Of a DNA stretch of 64,000 bases, positions 33,827-44,862 are shown in pieces. The DNA is taken from assembly GCF_041956535.1 (NCBI RefSeq), contig NW_027192213.1, forward strand, positions 432,900 through 496,899. The letters run 5' to 3'. Position numbers and translations under genes: made by a program. Numbering within the stretch: the stretch's first letter is position 1; each line of letters begins with the position of its first letter. Below the pieces are notes generated by a model, which had not been told where the DNA came from, searched no databases, and saw only the letters and a program-made list of their open reading frames with translations. This DNA comes from Calcarisporiella thermophila CBS 279.70 (Eukaryota > Calcarisporiellomycota).

Positions 33827-35080
33827 TTAATTCAATCCGCTACCCTCTGCTTGAATTTTGGTCACCAGTCCTCGAACCGCGTCAATGGTTCCGATGACGG
33901 CACTGAACAATCCGACCACAATGATGAAAGCACACCATGCCAGTTCCAGCCAACTGAATTTCCGCCATCCATATAGCTTAACGTAGAACAGGACGGGAAT
34001 CACGAAGATAAGAGCGCCCTGGGCAACACTACCCAAGATCTCCATGATGCTGTCGAAAAAGCGGACGACGACGGCGATGACCGCGCAAAATGCAATAATC
34101 ACAATGCGGAGGATAGCCCGCAGGAAGAACTCCATACGGGCGGTGCGGTGTTGCCGGTCGATGCGGAGCAATTTTTCCATTTCGAGAGCGAAGGAGGTAA
34201 GGAAGAGGGGAATGGCGAGGAGCACGTGGGCAGTGATGAATACGATGGCGACGGTGCGAGGCCATCCGGGAAGAATGTTATCGTACACGGGGTTTTTTAC
34301 GATGCCACCATAGGCTAGATAGGCGGGAATGGCGATGCCGAAGTAGAGTACAGAGACGGTGATGAGGGCAATGTTGTAGGTCATCGACCACTTCTCGGGC
34401 CTGCGCATGGTGCTCTCCACGTGGGGGTAGATGACATTTCCGCCGTAGGCAAAAGCGAAGGTTGAGAGCGCGATGGGCAGACTCGAGGGGTTGATGGGTA
34501 GGTATTTTGGCTCGTGGACGTGCTTGGCGAAGTCGATCGAGGACATGGTCATCACCACCACCACCGTGACGACGGTGGCGAAAGCGCCGAAGAGACTGAG
34601 GATGGCGACCTCCTTCATGGTCTTGGTGAGGATGTAGGGCACGGCGACGGCTCCGGAGATGATGAAGACCCACGCGCGGTAGCCGATCGTGACGCCGAGC
34701 GGGGTGAGCAGGGTGTTGAAGTTGGAGCCGGAGAGGACGAGGAAGATGATCGGGGCCCCGAGGAGCATGATGTAGTTGGGGACGATGGTGAGGTAGCGGC
34801 CGACCTTGCCGAAGGCGTGCTCGCCGACGTCCTGGAACGTGGAGAGGCGGTGCTCGGGGCCCTTGTAGTACAGGCACTTGATCAGGATGACGCCCGAGTA
34901 CGCCGTCATGATGTGGGCCAGGGCGAGGAGGCCGATCCCGAACCAGCCGCTCTTCTCCACGGCCTGGGGGATGCCCAGGGCTCCTGTGCCGGCCACCGCG
35001 CACACGATGTTCACATACGCCGTCCACGTGGACGCGGTGCGCTCGTGGCCGTGGGCGGCGGAGGGCTTGCCCTCCTCCAT
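33827..35080 (-). CDS. Amino acid permease (AAAP / Aa_trans family), apparently intronless
   Basis: A single open frame of about 417 codons from the ATG at 35080. The longer frame to 35125 begins only at a GTG. The N-terminus STWTAYVNIVCAVAGTGALG, IPQAVEKSGW, is the canonical first helix of vacuolar AVT/AAAP transporters. Eleven or so hydrophobic helices follow, including GPEHRLSTFQDVGEHAFG, LGAPIIFLVLSGSNF, LSTFAFAYGGNVIYPHVEST and YNIALITVSVLYFGIAIPAY. Such proteins move amino acids across the vacuolar or plasma membrane with protons; the substrate is not predictable. Unlike nearly every neighbour it has no intron. The 5' half is strongly GC-rich, so long spurious antisense and off-frame ORFs arise. 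A small upstream exon is possible. Confidence 0.88.
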   Translation of the reverse strand: MEEGKPSAAHGHERTASTWTAYVNIVCAVAGTGALGIPQAVEKSGWFGIGLLALAHIMTAYSGVILIKCLYYKGPEHRLSTFQDVGEHAFGKVGRYLTIVPNYIMLLGAPIIFLVLSGSNFNTLLTPLGVTIGYRAWVFIISGAVAVPYILTKTMKEVAILSLFGAFATVVTVVVVMTMSSIDFAKHVHEPKYLPINPSSLPIALSTFAFAYGGNVIYPHVESTMRRPEKWSMTYNIALITVSVLYFGIAIPAYLAYGGIVKNPVYDNILPGWPRTVAIVFITAHVLLAIPLFLTSFALEMEKLLRIDRQHRTARMEFFLRAILRIVIIAFCAVIAVVVRFFDSIMEILGSVAQGALIFVIPVLFYVKLYGWRKFSWLELAWCAFIIVVGLFSAVIGTIDAVRGLVTKIQAEGSGLN

Positions 35081-36143
35081 GACGACGACGTCCGAGGTGG
35101 TTGAGGAGGATTTTCGGGATGCCACTTCTCTAGTGTATTCGTTGATTTTTTCTGCGCAAAAACAAATACATCATCGTTAGTCATGATGCGCATGTCAAAA
35201 GGCATTTGTCATTTGGCACCATTTGTCACGCCATGCGCAGACTGATGCGTGGCATTGCTTGTCATGTCGAGAATTCGAGAGGTATCTGGGGTGCGGAGGG
35301 AGGGGAGGGGGGGGAGAGAGGGTATTAGGGGGGGGGACTAGCACAACCTCGGGGAAACGGCAGAGAGAGAACGAAAAATAAGGGAGCATGCCCTCGAGCC
35401 CGATGTTTATTTATTGTGCGGGCGGATGTTCGATTCGGCCCGCGGCCATTGGGTGGGGCGATGTCGGGTCGGGACACAGGGCTTTGCGAACCTATCACCA
35501 GGGTGCACTTTGCACTCAGCTCGTTAGTCCCTAAGTCATCCCCTCGACAGCCGTTGCTTGTTCTTGTGATCCAATCTCCCGCCATCTCAGGGGGGTGACG
35601 GATCCCTAAGCACTCCCCAATTTTTGCGCTTGTCCGCGCCCGCCCCTTGCTCAGTCGTTGATCCGACAGACGAGCTGCTCCCTCCCCCCCCCCCCCCCGT
35701 GCTTGTGCTCCTCGACTCAAATCCACGCTCAGACCATTGCACACCGCTCGTTTGGAGCAGCGTGACTGCGTTTCTAAGCGTTGCTTTTGACACTGCATGT
35801 ACAGTGGACGCTTCCATGCGCCGCGCATTTCCGCTTGCCCAGATAAGAGGTGCCGTGCCTCTTCTACACAGAACCAGACTGAGTTTTGCGGTTCTTAGGC
35901 ACGCGACCTCAGGAGAGAGCCTTCTCTTTTCCCGCTCTTGCCCCCACGTGAAGGCTCCTGCAGAGCAGAACTCAAAACTATGAATCCTACCCAAATTGAG
36001 GCCGCCAGGCCAAGCCACCCTCTCTACCCAAAATTTTTTGAAAACATACCACCGCAACTCCCATCCCCAACCCCATTCTCTCCAAATCACCATCATCCCC
36101 AGCCTAATTTAACTACGAAGCTTTTCTACAACACACAGACGGT
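35081..36143. promoter_or_regulatory. Divergent promoter region, permease / EPT1-CPT1
   Basis: About 1 kb between two divergently transcribed genes. It is GC-rich near the permease and has a 15-base C run at about 35684-35698. Several ORFs of 60-170 codons on both strands overlap each other and carry no domain, so none is called. Confidence 0.45.
35684..35698. repeat. Homopolymeric C tract
   Basis: A run of C interrupted only near its start, inside the divergent promoter region. It is prone to length error in sequencing. Confidence 0.8.
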
Positions 36144-37665
36144 ATGCGGTGGTATCAAAATATATTCAATCCGCGTTATGTGAGCGAAGACGCGCTCGCC
36201 AACCTGCGGCTCTACAAGTACGGCGCGGTGGACCGCTCCTACCTTTCTTACTATGTGCTACGGCACTACTGGAACTGGGCGGCAGAGTGGTTTCCAAGCT
36301 GGATGGCGTAAGTGTGGATTCTGTTCCTTTGATGCGCAGTCGATGAGAGGTCTGATGGATTTCCCCTCCCCTCCCCCCCTTCCTCCTGCCTGCAGGCCCA
36401 ATTTGATCACTCTCATGGGACTAGGCTTTCCTGTTCTCAATCTCATATGTATGCTCGTGCTCACTCCCGATTTGGTGGGACCGGGCGCGCCATGGCTATA
36501 TTACAGGTATTGACTAGGTTGATCTAACCTGGATGACAGCAAGGATTGCTTATGGAATGCCTCTCTTCTAGCTGCTCCTTGGGCCTATGGCTGTACTCGA
36601 CCTTCGACAATGTCGATGGCAAACAAGCGCGTAAGACAGGCACCTCATCGCCACTTGGTGAGCTCTTTGATCACGGATGCGATGCCCTGAACTGCTCCAT
36701 CGGCGCTCTCGTCCAAGCTGGTGCAATGGGGGTCGGACACACGATGTACGCCGCCTTTCTATTGCTTCTGACCATGTTGCCCTTTTATTTGTCCACTTGG
36801 GAGGAATATCACACCGGCGTCCTCTATCTAGGGTTCATGAACGGGCCGACCGAAGGGCTGGTCATTGCCTGTATCTGTATGGCCCTTTCTGGCTATTATG
36901 GTAAGCTTTTTTTTATCCCTTTTCTCCTGTAGCCTGAAGAGCAGGAACCCTCACCCCCTCTCTTGCAGGTCCCCATATTTGGACAGACGACCTTCGGCAG
37001 TTGTTTGGTGAGAAGCTGGTTCCGAGCTATGTGCCCCAGGGTTTCACCATCTTCCACGGCATGATGCTGATGATGACGGTGTTGATGATTTTCTTCCACA
37101 TCCCTGCTTCGTAAATACCTACTCGCCTTGCCCCCCCCCTCCCTCCTAGCCTGTTGATCTCACCCCTACCTATTGCATTCTATCCTTTAGCCTGTACAAC
37201 GTTTACCAGGCGTGCAAGAGCAAAAACAAGCCTTTTCTGCCCGCGACGGCTCAGCTTATCCCAATCACCATTCTTAGTCTCGCAGGCTACCTCTGGCTTG
37301 CCTCCCCCCACTCCTACATCCTCGCCCACCAACACTTTTCCCTGTTTGCCCTCGCCGTTGGCATAGTCTTTGGACGTGTCGCGACCAAAATCATCCTTGC
37401 CCACGTCACTAAGCAACCCTTCCCCATGTTTACCGTCCTGATCCTTCCCCTCATTGGGGGGTGCGTGTTGACCAACCTTCCCCTGTGGTTGGATGTGGAG
37501 CCGCTCTTGACCGCAAGGGGCGAATACTGGTACCTGGTGGGATACTTGATTTTTGCCGCCGTGGCCTATGCTCACTGGGCTCTCCTGGTGATTGATCGTT
37601 TTTGCAAGTACTTGGGCATTTCGTGCTTGACCATCCCCCACACCAAGATCACAAAGACACAGTGA
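36144..37665 (+). CDS. Ethanolaminephosphotransferase / cholinephosphotransferase (CDP-alcohol phosphatidyltransferase)
   Basis: Five exons, 36144-36307, 36396-36506, 36572-36900, 36969-37110 and 37191-37665; 407 codons (406 aa; yeast Ept1 and Cpt1 are about 390). The N-terminal LRLYKYGAVDRSYLSYYVL and PNLITLMG blocks are family hallmarks. The catalytic CDP-alcohol motif DG-x2-AR-x8-G-x3-D-x3-D is complete in DGKQARKTGTSSPLGELFDH followed by GCD (about residues 106-128). Seven to eight membrane helices follow. The enzyme transfers phosphoethanolamine or phosphocholine from the CDP form to diacylglycerol in the ER, the last step of the Kennedy pathway. Sequence alone does not separate Ept1 from Cpt1 specificity. 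Confidence 0.94.
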
Positions 37666-38103
37666 AAAAAAAAAACGTCCCCAGTTCTCTTTCTTCGTGT
37701 ATTTGGTACATAATTTTCATTTCTATCTTACCAACTCGCTTTCTCTTTCTCTTGCTCCTTCTCCCCCCCTCCTCTTTATATATATATATATATATCTATC
37801 TATTAATACACAGCTTATTGCCGAATGTGAATTGAAATTGTTGTTGTTTATTCCTGCTGTTTATACGCTTCTCATGTCATCCGCCTCAACTCCCTCTGAT
37901 TTTTGCCTATTTTATTATTACTTACTTCGTTCGCCTGCTTCCATGAATGGACTATCGTTTTTCTCTCTACTTGCCATGTGGATATTTATTACATGTGGAC
38001 CGGAAATATACATATCTTATATAATATAATGACGCTATTTTTTTTTTCTTTTCCTCTTAACAAGTTACCGCCGAAATGATGCTGGCGAACAAAAAAGGAG
38101 AGA
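37666..38103. other. Convergent 3' spacer with an AT microsatellite
   Basis: 3' UTRs of EPT1/CPT1 and the orphan ORF. A (TA)n tract occupies about 37777-37796, followed by CTATCTAT. The 110-codon frame across it is low-complexity and not supported. Confidence 0.6.
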
Positions 38104-38679
38104 TCACTTCGCCGAAACATCCTTCAACTGCTTGAGCTGCCTGAGCAGGCGAGGCGATGGTCCCGGAGCAAGGGATCGATGTTCTCTAATGAGGCTACTG
38201 ACACCCTCTTTCTCTTGCTTGTCGGCACTACTAGCCTTGCCCGCGAGGCCAACCAACCCCCCCACGAGAGACGCCCCAGAAGGAGGAGACATCAGCCTGG
38301 GCGAAATATCGAGCGTTGCCATGGCGGCCGTTGGAGAGGGAGGGGGCGAGCCTCTTCTCGCGACCACCAGATCCTCTAGCCTCAGCCGGGGGACATCCTC
38401 GGCTCGCTCCCGGTTCCGGTCTCTGTCCCGGTCGCGCTCCTGCCACTCCTCCACCACAACGGGCGAGGATGAGAATACTGATCGGATGGAGGAAACTTCT
38501 TCCTCGGGGAACGAAAACGTGGGCGAGTGCTCTCGTGAAGTCGTACTACGTGGAAAGGACACCACATCGTAGTCGGAACTCAGATCGCTGGGCGGGTAAC
38601 TGTAGACATCGACCGGGGTCGAGTCACTGGGTGAAGAATTAGGCGATATCAGGCTATTCTCAGAAAGTGAAAGAGACAT
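38104..38679 (-). CDS. Orphan low-complexity protein, 191 aa
   Basis: One open frame from an ATG at 38679 to a stop at 38104. It is rich in S, P, E and R, with a charged stretch EERQ-like (WQERDRDRDRNRERAEDV), SPPP runs, and a C-terminal segment LSPRLL..LKQLKDVSAK. No domain, signal peptide or helix is visible; it looks disordered. The antisense strand carries overlapping ORFs, so GC-rich composition may by itself open the frame. I keep it because it has an ATG, a clear stop, a poly-pyrimidine/poly-G flank and adequate spacing from both neighbours. Function unknown. Confidence 0.4.
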   Translation of the reverse strand: MSLSLSENSLISPNSSPSDSTPVDVYSYPPSDLSSDYDVVSFPRSTTSREHSPTFSFPEEEVSSIRSVFSSSPVVVEEWQERDRDRDRNRERAEDVPRLRLEDLVVARRGSPPPSPTAAMATLDISPRLMSPPSGASLVGGLVGLAGKASSADKQEKEGVSSLIREHRSLAPGPSPRLLRQLKQLKDVSAK

Positions 38680-38720
38680 GGGAAATCAAAGTGTGGCCAC
38701 GTTGGACAATTAGAAAATGC

Positions 38721-38732
38721 GGGGGGGGGGGG
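38721..38732. repeat. Homopolymeric G tract
   Basis: Twelve G in a row just upstream of the orphan ORF, in the gap before the next gene's 3' end. Confidence 0.8.
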
Positions 38733-38814
38733 AGAGGGGAATCCAATTTCCAAGTTAACTTACAATTTATAGCCGGGTTCTGTTAAATGTTCTTCCAATA
38801 TCAAGTAGGGTCTA

Positions 38815-41090
38815 TCAGGATGGGTACTTCGGCCAGAGTGGGCGCCGTGTTCGCGTAAGCCCTGCTTCGCGACCGAGCAATAGTGCTCGGCCTCCACTGA
38901 GCGATCCACTCCACGGGCGGTCGTTTTCTAGAGTCAAAACGCGAAGGGTTGAGAAGAGCTCACGTACTAGATCAACAAAAGTCCTGCTCACCTGGTATTC
39001 TCTGGCCATCACCACAAATATTTCCCCCGCCAGACCAGGTTTATACGAGAGCCCGCGTACTTCCACTAGACATTGGGAAATCTCTTCGGGAGTCATGCTG
39101 CCCCTCATATACCATCGCCTTCTCTCATCATCTCCCCCTGTTTCCGTGCCTACCCCCCCATACATCGCCACGACACTCCGCCAAAACCGGGTTGCCATCA
39201 CGGAAGGGGTCCACCGTCCCGTTTGGATACAAAATAACATTTGGGTGATACTGCCCGCGCCATCATGCAGCACATGATGACGATGTCTCTGCAGAAAAAG
39301 AATGAGAGCAAACGCCTCCAAGTCCATTTGGGTTGGCTTGCGAGTATCCACCATTGACTTTGGGTATTCCTCCAGGCCGGGGAACAGCATCCTCAGCCAG
39401 GTTCGCAGCACGCCATTCAAAAAATACCAGGACGCCACCTCCAAGAACCGTAGCAATTCAAACGGCATGCTATCCCCCCCCTCTCCCAAGACATATCTCT
39501 CGTCGATGCCCTCCAAATGTTGACGGACCCACTTCAAAAGCGGCAGGCTTTGCTGTTCCGGGGAAAGATCCCGAGCGACTGCATTCACGGTGGGAAGCCA
39601 GAACGCCCGTTGAACATCCACATGGCCGGAGTCGCCTTTCCACCCAGCCCCGACCCCCCCACATCCAAATTCGAAACATCGCATCATCACTAGAAACCCC
39701 CGTGCTGCTCGCGATATCCTTTCTCTTGCTTTGCGCATTAGGTGTTTTGGTAACCCGCCCAATTCTCTGTGCGTCAGGGACATAGAGAGCTGGAGGTGGG
39801 CTCCACGGAGTGTGTCTTGTGCTCGTACCAAGTGTTGCAACCGCGAGGGCAAGCGTCGAAGGAATAAGAGAGACTGAAAGAAACAAGCGCGTGATTGGTA
39901 TTCTTGCCGCAGAAGCGACCATCTCTCAACCCCACGATACCGCCCTGGAGGAGAAAACTTGTCGGCCGTGCGCGAGTAGTGTTTGACTCTTTCTTCACAC
40001 TCCACATAGGCTCTGGATATAAATCAAATATTATTTTCAACTCCTCAAATTCGAATGCTCTGCTAGAGGCGAGGGGAACGAGTCAAATCTTACCCGTTTT
40101 CCAAAGTGGCATTCACCAGCGTTTCGAGGCAGTACAAATACACCTCTAGCTGGTCTCCAAACACCCCCTCCGGACCAGCCTCAAGTTCACGAAATGAATC
40201 AACGACAAAGCGTGCCCACTCCACGCAATCAGCTAGTGCGAGGGTTCGCCGGCACACGTTTTTCCATGCGCTATGATGAATAATAGGAGATTCATATTAC
40301 CACGATCCTAGGAAATCGAAGCGTCCCTAAGTTTACCTAACGCGGCTCTTGCGCATCAAACATTTTGTCAGCACAATCTGCAGATGCTCGTCCACCAGCA
40401 TCTCTTCGTCAAGAGGATCGAAAAGCATTGCATCGCTGACGTATTCGAGCAATGTGCCTAGCCATGCCCCAGAGTTATAGCGTGCAATATAGAATAAAAT
40501 ATGAGGTCGGCCATTTAGGCTTGGTACCTACTCTTGTTCAGCAGCAATTCATAAAACTGATTCAGAAGATGGATAGTGGTCTTGTCGAACGCATTTTTTT
40601 GCCACTGGTGCCTACTGTAAATGGGTGGAAAGAGAATGAATCCCTATGGTACAGATGCTTCCATGAGCAAACCCACCATTTTATCCAATACATGCCTCGC
40701 ATCACTAAATCGGCGATTTCCTGCTCATCTCTTGCATCCTTCGCATACTCCAAGCACGTTTCAATCGCTAGAATTAATCCGGCCACGTAAGTGATTGGTT
40801 TAATCAAGTAGAACTAGCATGGACATTTTACCTTCAAGGCCGGCGTCAACAGGCGGATTATTAAGCAGGAGCAGACGTTCGTAATATTTGAGCGCCTCAG
40901 GCTTCCGACGCTTTCGGAGCGCTCTGGCGATAGCAAAATTGGACTACAGAATTCAAAGTGAATTAATGACATAACTATCCGGCGGAGATTGCCTGCAGGC
41001 TCGTAGTGTTTGGGCTCAAACCTCTACATTCTCGGGGCCAGGGTGATTGGGATTCATGTCGATTGGGGCCGATGTCCGATGGAAGGTCAT
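38815..41090 (-). CDS. Unrecognised multi-exon alpha-helical protein with a TPR-like N-terminus
   Basis: A chain of exons with matching phases starts at the ATG at 41090 (MTFHRTSAPIDMNPNHPGPE). The next exon holds SNFAIARALRKRRKPEALKY, which has the alternation of a tetratricopeptide helix. Later exons include IETCLEYAKDARDEQEIADL, WWFYELLLNKS, LLEYVSDAMLFDPLDEEMLV, AWKNVCRRTLALADCVEWAR and YLYCLETLVNATLENG. The large last part (40005 downwards) includes ECEERVKHYSRTADKF, FLRRLPSRLQHLVRAQ, DLEAFALILFLQRHRHHVL and WTPSVMATRFWRSVV. It is about 600 residues, almost entirely helical, with no catalytic motif or membrane segment. A helical-repeat scaffold is the best guess. I do not recognise the family. 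Confidence 0.65.
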
Positions 41091-41486
41091 ATTGGGAGAG
41101 GGAGCAAGCTGAAATAACAGCTCAGACGAGTGTTAGAAAACGGTGGCCAAAAACCGAACCTAACCTAGAACGGCGGAATGTATTTGGATATTTGCAAGGA
41201 AATAGAGATGATAAAGGGAAAGAGGAAGCCAACACAAAGCCGAGGGAAGAAATAAACACTTTAAAAAAAAGGTAATACATATACAAACTAGAGGAATTAG
41301 TACTGATTATATTGTTACAAAATAAAAAAATAGAAATATATAAAAAGGATCTTCATTAGAGATAGAGGATTGAAGGAGCAGGAGCTCCTTCTCGGTAACT
41401 AGAAGATGGGAGGAGATATGGCAGCGCAGAACAAACAAAGTCAGGAGCGATTAGATGGGGAGGGGAGGTGGACAGGGACCCATGCG
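41091..41486. other. Spacer between the unknown gene and the acyl-CoA synthetase-like gene
   Basis: I searched it for the missing C-terminal part of the acyl-CoA synthetase and found none. A 89-codon + strand frame has no domain. Confidence 0.5.
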
Positions 41487-43573
41487 TTAACTAGCTATTT
41501 TACGATCCAATATCTTAAACGTCCCGTCAGGAAGAAGCATTCCAAGATCCCCCGTATGTAGCCAGCCCTCCTTATCGATCACCAGAGCCGTCAACTTTTC
41601 GTCGCGGTAATAGCCCCGCATCACGCTTGGCCCGCGGACGCAGATTTCGCCTCGTGGTAGAGGCTTGTCGGTAGTGTTTTCCCCGCTATCCACCAGTTTG
41701 ATCTCGCAGCAGGGTAGTGGCGGGCCCACGCTCCCGTCCTCTCTATAGTCGCACGCATTGGAAAGCGTCACGGCCGAAACAGCCTCTGTGAGTCCATAGG
41801 TCTGTATGACCGGGCATCCGAGCACAACGCGCAAAAAAGTTAGTGTTTGGGCTTCAATGGGGGCAGAGCCCGAGATAACTACGCGGACAGCTCCACCAAG
41901 CAGCTGGGTGCGCACGGCGCGGAACACGAGTCGATCCCACATCGAGTCCATGGTAAGGCTGCCACGGCGTAGAAGGGCCCGCTTGGATGCAAAGCCGTTG
42001 CGGAAAAGGAACGAGCCACCATAAGATTTATTGATCATTTCTTGGAGTCGAGTTAAGTATTTAGGCACGCTAACAATAAAATCAGGAGTAAGCATTGGCC
42101 TTCAACGTCTCTGGAAATCTATTTGGATCACCTTGCAAATATGGTAGGCTGAGCATCTCTTATATCCTCGAAAATTCCATTCATGTCGCCACCAAAGAAT
42201 GCGATGGATCCGCCAACAAAGATCATAAGTAAAATCATGGTGCGCTCGAAGGCATAAGCTGAATGGGAAATCAGTCAGGTTAGATGTATAGGGAGTGAGG
42301 TGGGATGGAGCGGTTATACGAACCCATTGGCAAATAGCTGATATGTCTATCCTTAGAGGTTAGCTTTTGATTGGGTGGTAAAATTGCAAGACAAGCGGCT
42401 ACAAGGAAAATAGCTTGAGTGATATTGGTGCAATCCTTGGGGGTATGAAACACTCACAAACATTCGCCACGATATTCTGATGGGTCAGCGAAACATATTT
42501 GGGCTCCTAACATCAATTAATAGAGGTGAATCTACACTTAGACCCTGGAAGATGGTATTACAACTCACATCAGTTGTGCCGTTGGTCAGACATATAAATG
42601 CCAGATCATCTGGGGCTATGGGAAAAATTGAGAACGGGTGAGATTGTATTTTCCAAAAAAAAAGTGAGGGACGAAGCAAGAGTAAACGCACAAGATAAGG
42701 CAGGCTCCAACGGATCTTCTTCTCCCAAAGCCTCAAGAGCTTTGAAAGTCGTGAGGGTACTTCCCCTTGACTGGGCTCTTTTTGCTAGCTCCTGCGGCAC
42801 CAAGTCATCCACCACGACAATATGCCTCACAAATTGGCATCCATTCGCCGCAGAGAGCACCAGAGACAGATTCGTGCTGTTTGCTACAATAACGGAAAGC
42901 TCGACATGATTTATGATATTACGAAGGGATTCAGTGGTCTGCTTTTCCGGTATAGGCACTGAGATAAGAGAATATTGAGCAGCGGCAAGGAGGGTTATGA
43001 TATATTCCGGAGAGTTGGTGGTGAAAATGCCGATTTTTTCTCCAGAGCGAGGGCTGAGGGATGCAAACTTAACTAGACCTGTGCCGAAGTTGCGGATGCG
43101 CTCGTTTACTTGGGCTAGAGGTTTAGACGGCTAAATTAAATTGACCATTATGAGAAATAGTAGTAACTATATACCATAGGTTTGCTATTGACATTGGAAG
43201 TTAATAGACGAAAAAGAGGTCAGCAATCTTCACGAGTATTGTCTGAAAGCGAAAGACTCACCCATTGGAACACGCTTCCTTTCTTCGATCCCATGAATTT
43301 TCCCTCGCCCTCTTTCATTCCACCCCCGAATCGCCATAAATCGTAAACCGTCTTCACGTTACGATCCGAGCTCGAGAGAAGTGGGCCGCCATAGGGTGCA
43401 AATCGCGAGCGACATACCGGAGACTCAGAGGGGAGTCGTGACAGGGAAATATCTGCCTGCTGCGAAAGCAGTAGCGGGTGGACGTCAGGAGCTGTGCGAC
43501 CGCGGAGTATGAATAGAAGTAGAGCTAGGATACAGAAGAGGGCCAGAATGAGTTCCGCCCAAATAGCTGACAT
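41487..43573 (-). CDS. Long-chain acyl-CoA synthetase-like protein, C-terminally truncated
   Basis: A multi-exon gene. The start at 43573 gives an N-terminal membrane anchor (MSAIWAELILALFCILALLL). ACSL landmarks follow: QVNERIRNFGTGLVKFASLS, GIFTTNSPEYIITLLAAAQY, PDDLAFICLTNGTTD joined by splicing to EPKYVSLTHQNIVANV, PTIFASVPKYLTRL, VISGSAPIEAQTLTFLRVVL, GCPVIQTYGLTEA and WLHTGDLGMLLPDGTFKILD. Two features are abnormal. The P-loop, normally TSGTTGxPKGV, reads TNGTTDEPKYV. The frame stops right after ILDRKIAS, so the C-terminal subdomain with the GEYVAPE region is absent. No exon for it is visible downstream. It may be a decaying paralogue or a protein with a non-canonical role. If active it would make acyl-CoA from fatty acid and ATP. 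Confidence 0.8.
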
Positions 43574-44862
43574 GGTATAGTTTGATTTCGAAATATAAAC
43601 AGAGATTGGGCTACCAGGTAAGCTATTCAACCCAAAAGTAACGAGTGGTATATGTATTTTTGGGGGAACTTACACTAGCACCTTCCCCACCAACTTTCCA
43701 CAGGTTTGGGTCGCGAAAATATGCCAAAAATAATAGAGAACGGTCACGCGAAAAGATCGGATAGCTCGTTGGATAGATGTTGGATATTCTGCGTGCATTC
43801 ATAGTATAGGAGTATTTTATTTGACTGGGGATCTAGGCATGCAAATTGAGCCATGTGTTCACACAAGATTGGAATCTCCATTTCATTTAACTATCTCTGG
43901 TTAACTTCGACCATCTTTTTTTTTCCTTATCTCTTCTTCTCTGTAGCTTCTGTCCTACATTGCCAGGTATCAAAAGGAGTAAGTGTACACAGCGAATATA
44001 TCCAGTGGCTACAAGCTATCTTTCCCAGTCAGCTATTGGAGAAAGGCACCAAGTCGTAAACAAAGGACTATTGAAAAGAAAGCCTTCGTAAGATCATTGC
44101 AACCCCTATCAAATTATTAAACGTAATGATGATTGAGGTGGAAATCAATTTACAAACCATCTATTGAAAAGTGCTTATCGCGCCATATATTTCGACTCTT
44201 GAAATGAAGTTTAATTTCCCTTGATATTTGATCACATTAGACTTTAGAAAGGAAATCAGCGACGGAGCTCAATGCTTTAATAAGCCCTTTCTTTATTCTT
44301 CATGAATTGCCTAAGAATTGGAGAGTATTTAAAATGCTTTGCGATTACTAGAAAGCTTTGGCGACACCTATTGTTTATTATTACAATCAATGACCATAGT
44401 ATGTAGGGCAACTTTATGGTATATTCTTTGATTTTTTTTCTTCTCGATTGGTGTTCCCTATGGATTTGTTCGCAGCATCCATTTAATATTTCAGCTGTTT
44501 AACAAGCAACCTAAATTTTATTGATTGGGATATTTTGTAAACGGATAGCATCACAAAAGACGTAGGGTATACATTATAGGCTCTTTCGCCATTGTACATT
44601 CATACTTTATACTGATAAATTGCTGGAGAGGAGATATTTAAAACGACAGATGTTTTGATTCTTAAATCTTATTTCCATTCGTAGAATTTAACACTATGGT
44701 CTTTGTTCTATGTGACGTCACCTTAGCTTGCTCTTGAAAAAAAAAATTGCAAATTTTCAATAGATGTAGATGTCTATCTTTTCCCTTCTGCTTTTTTTTT
44801 TCTCTTTCTTTAATCAAATATTACTTCCTGTCGCTGCTCATTCGTCCTAGATATACGTCACT
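43574..44862. other. 1.3 kb AT-rich intergenic region
   Basis: Divergent gap between the acyl-CoA synthetase-like gene and the JmjC gene. It holds both promoters; no ORF with a domain and no RNA gene was seen. Confidence 0.5.

Noticed and set aside
34278-35104. Long off-frame (249-codon, - strand) and antisense (196-codon, + strand) ORFs over the permease gene
   Set aside because: Both are shadows of a GC-rich gene. They are low-complexity (H/P/R or D/E/G/V runs), while the in-frame product is a clear AAAP transporter.
35325-36096. Overlapping ORFs up to 169 codons in the permease/EPT1 promoter gap
   Set aside because: They occur on both strands, carry poly-G/poly-C-derived residue runs and have no domain.
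37777-37804. TATA tract considered as a promoter
   Set aside because: It is a simple TA/CTAT microsatellite in the 3' spacer of two converging genes.
38132-38642. Antisense ORFs (146 and 108 codons) over the orphan protein
   Set aside because: S/R-rich mirrors of the opposite strand with no domain.
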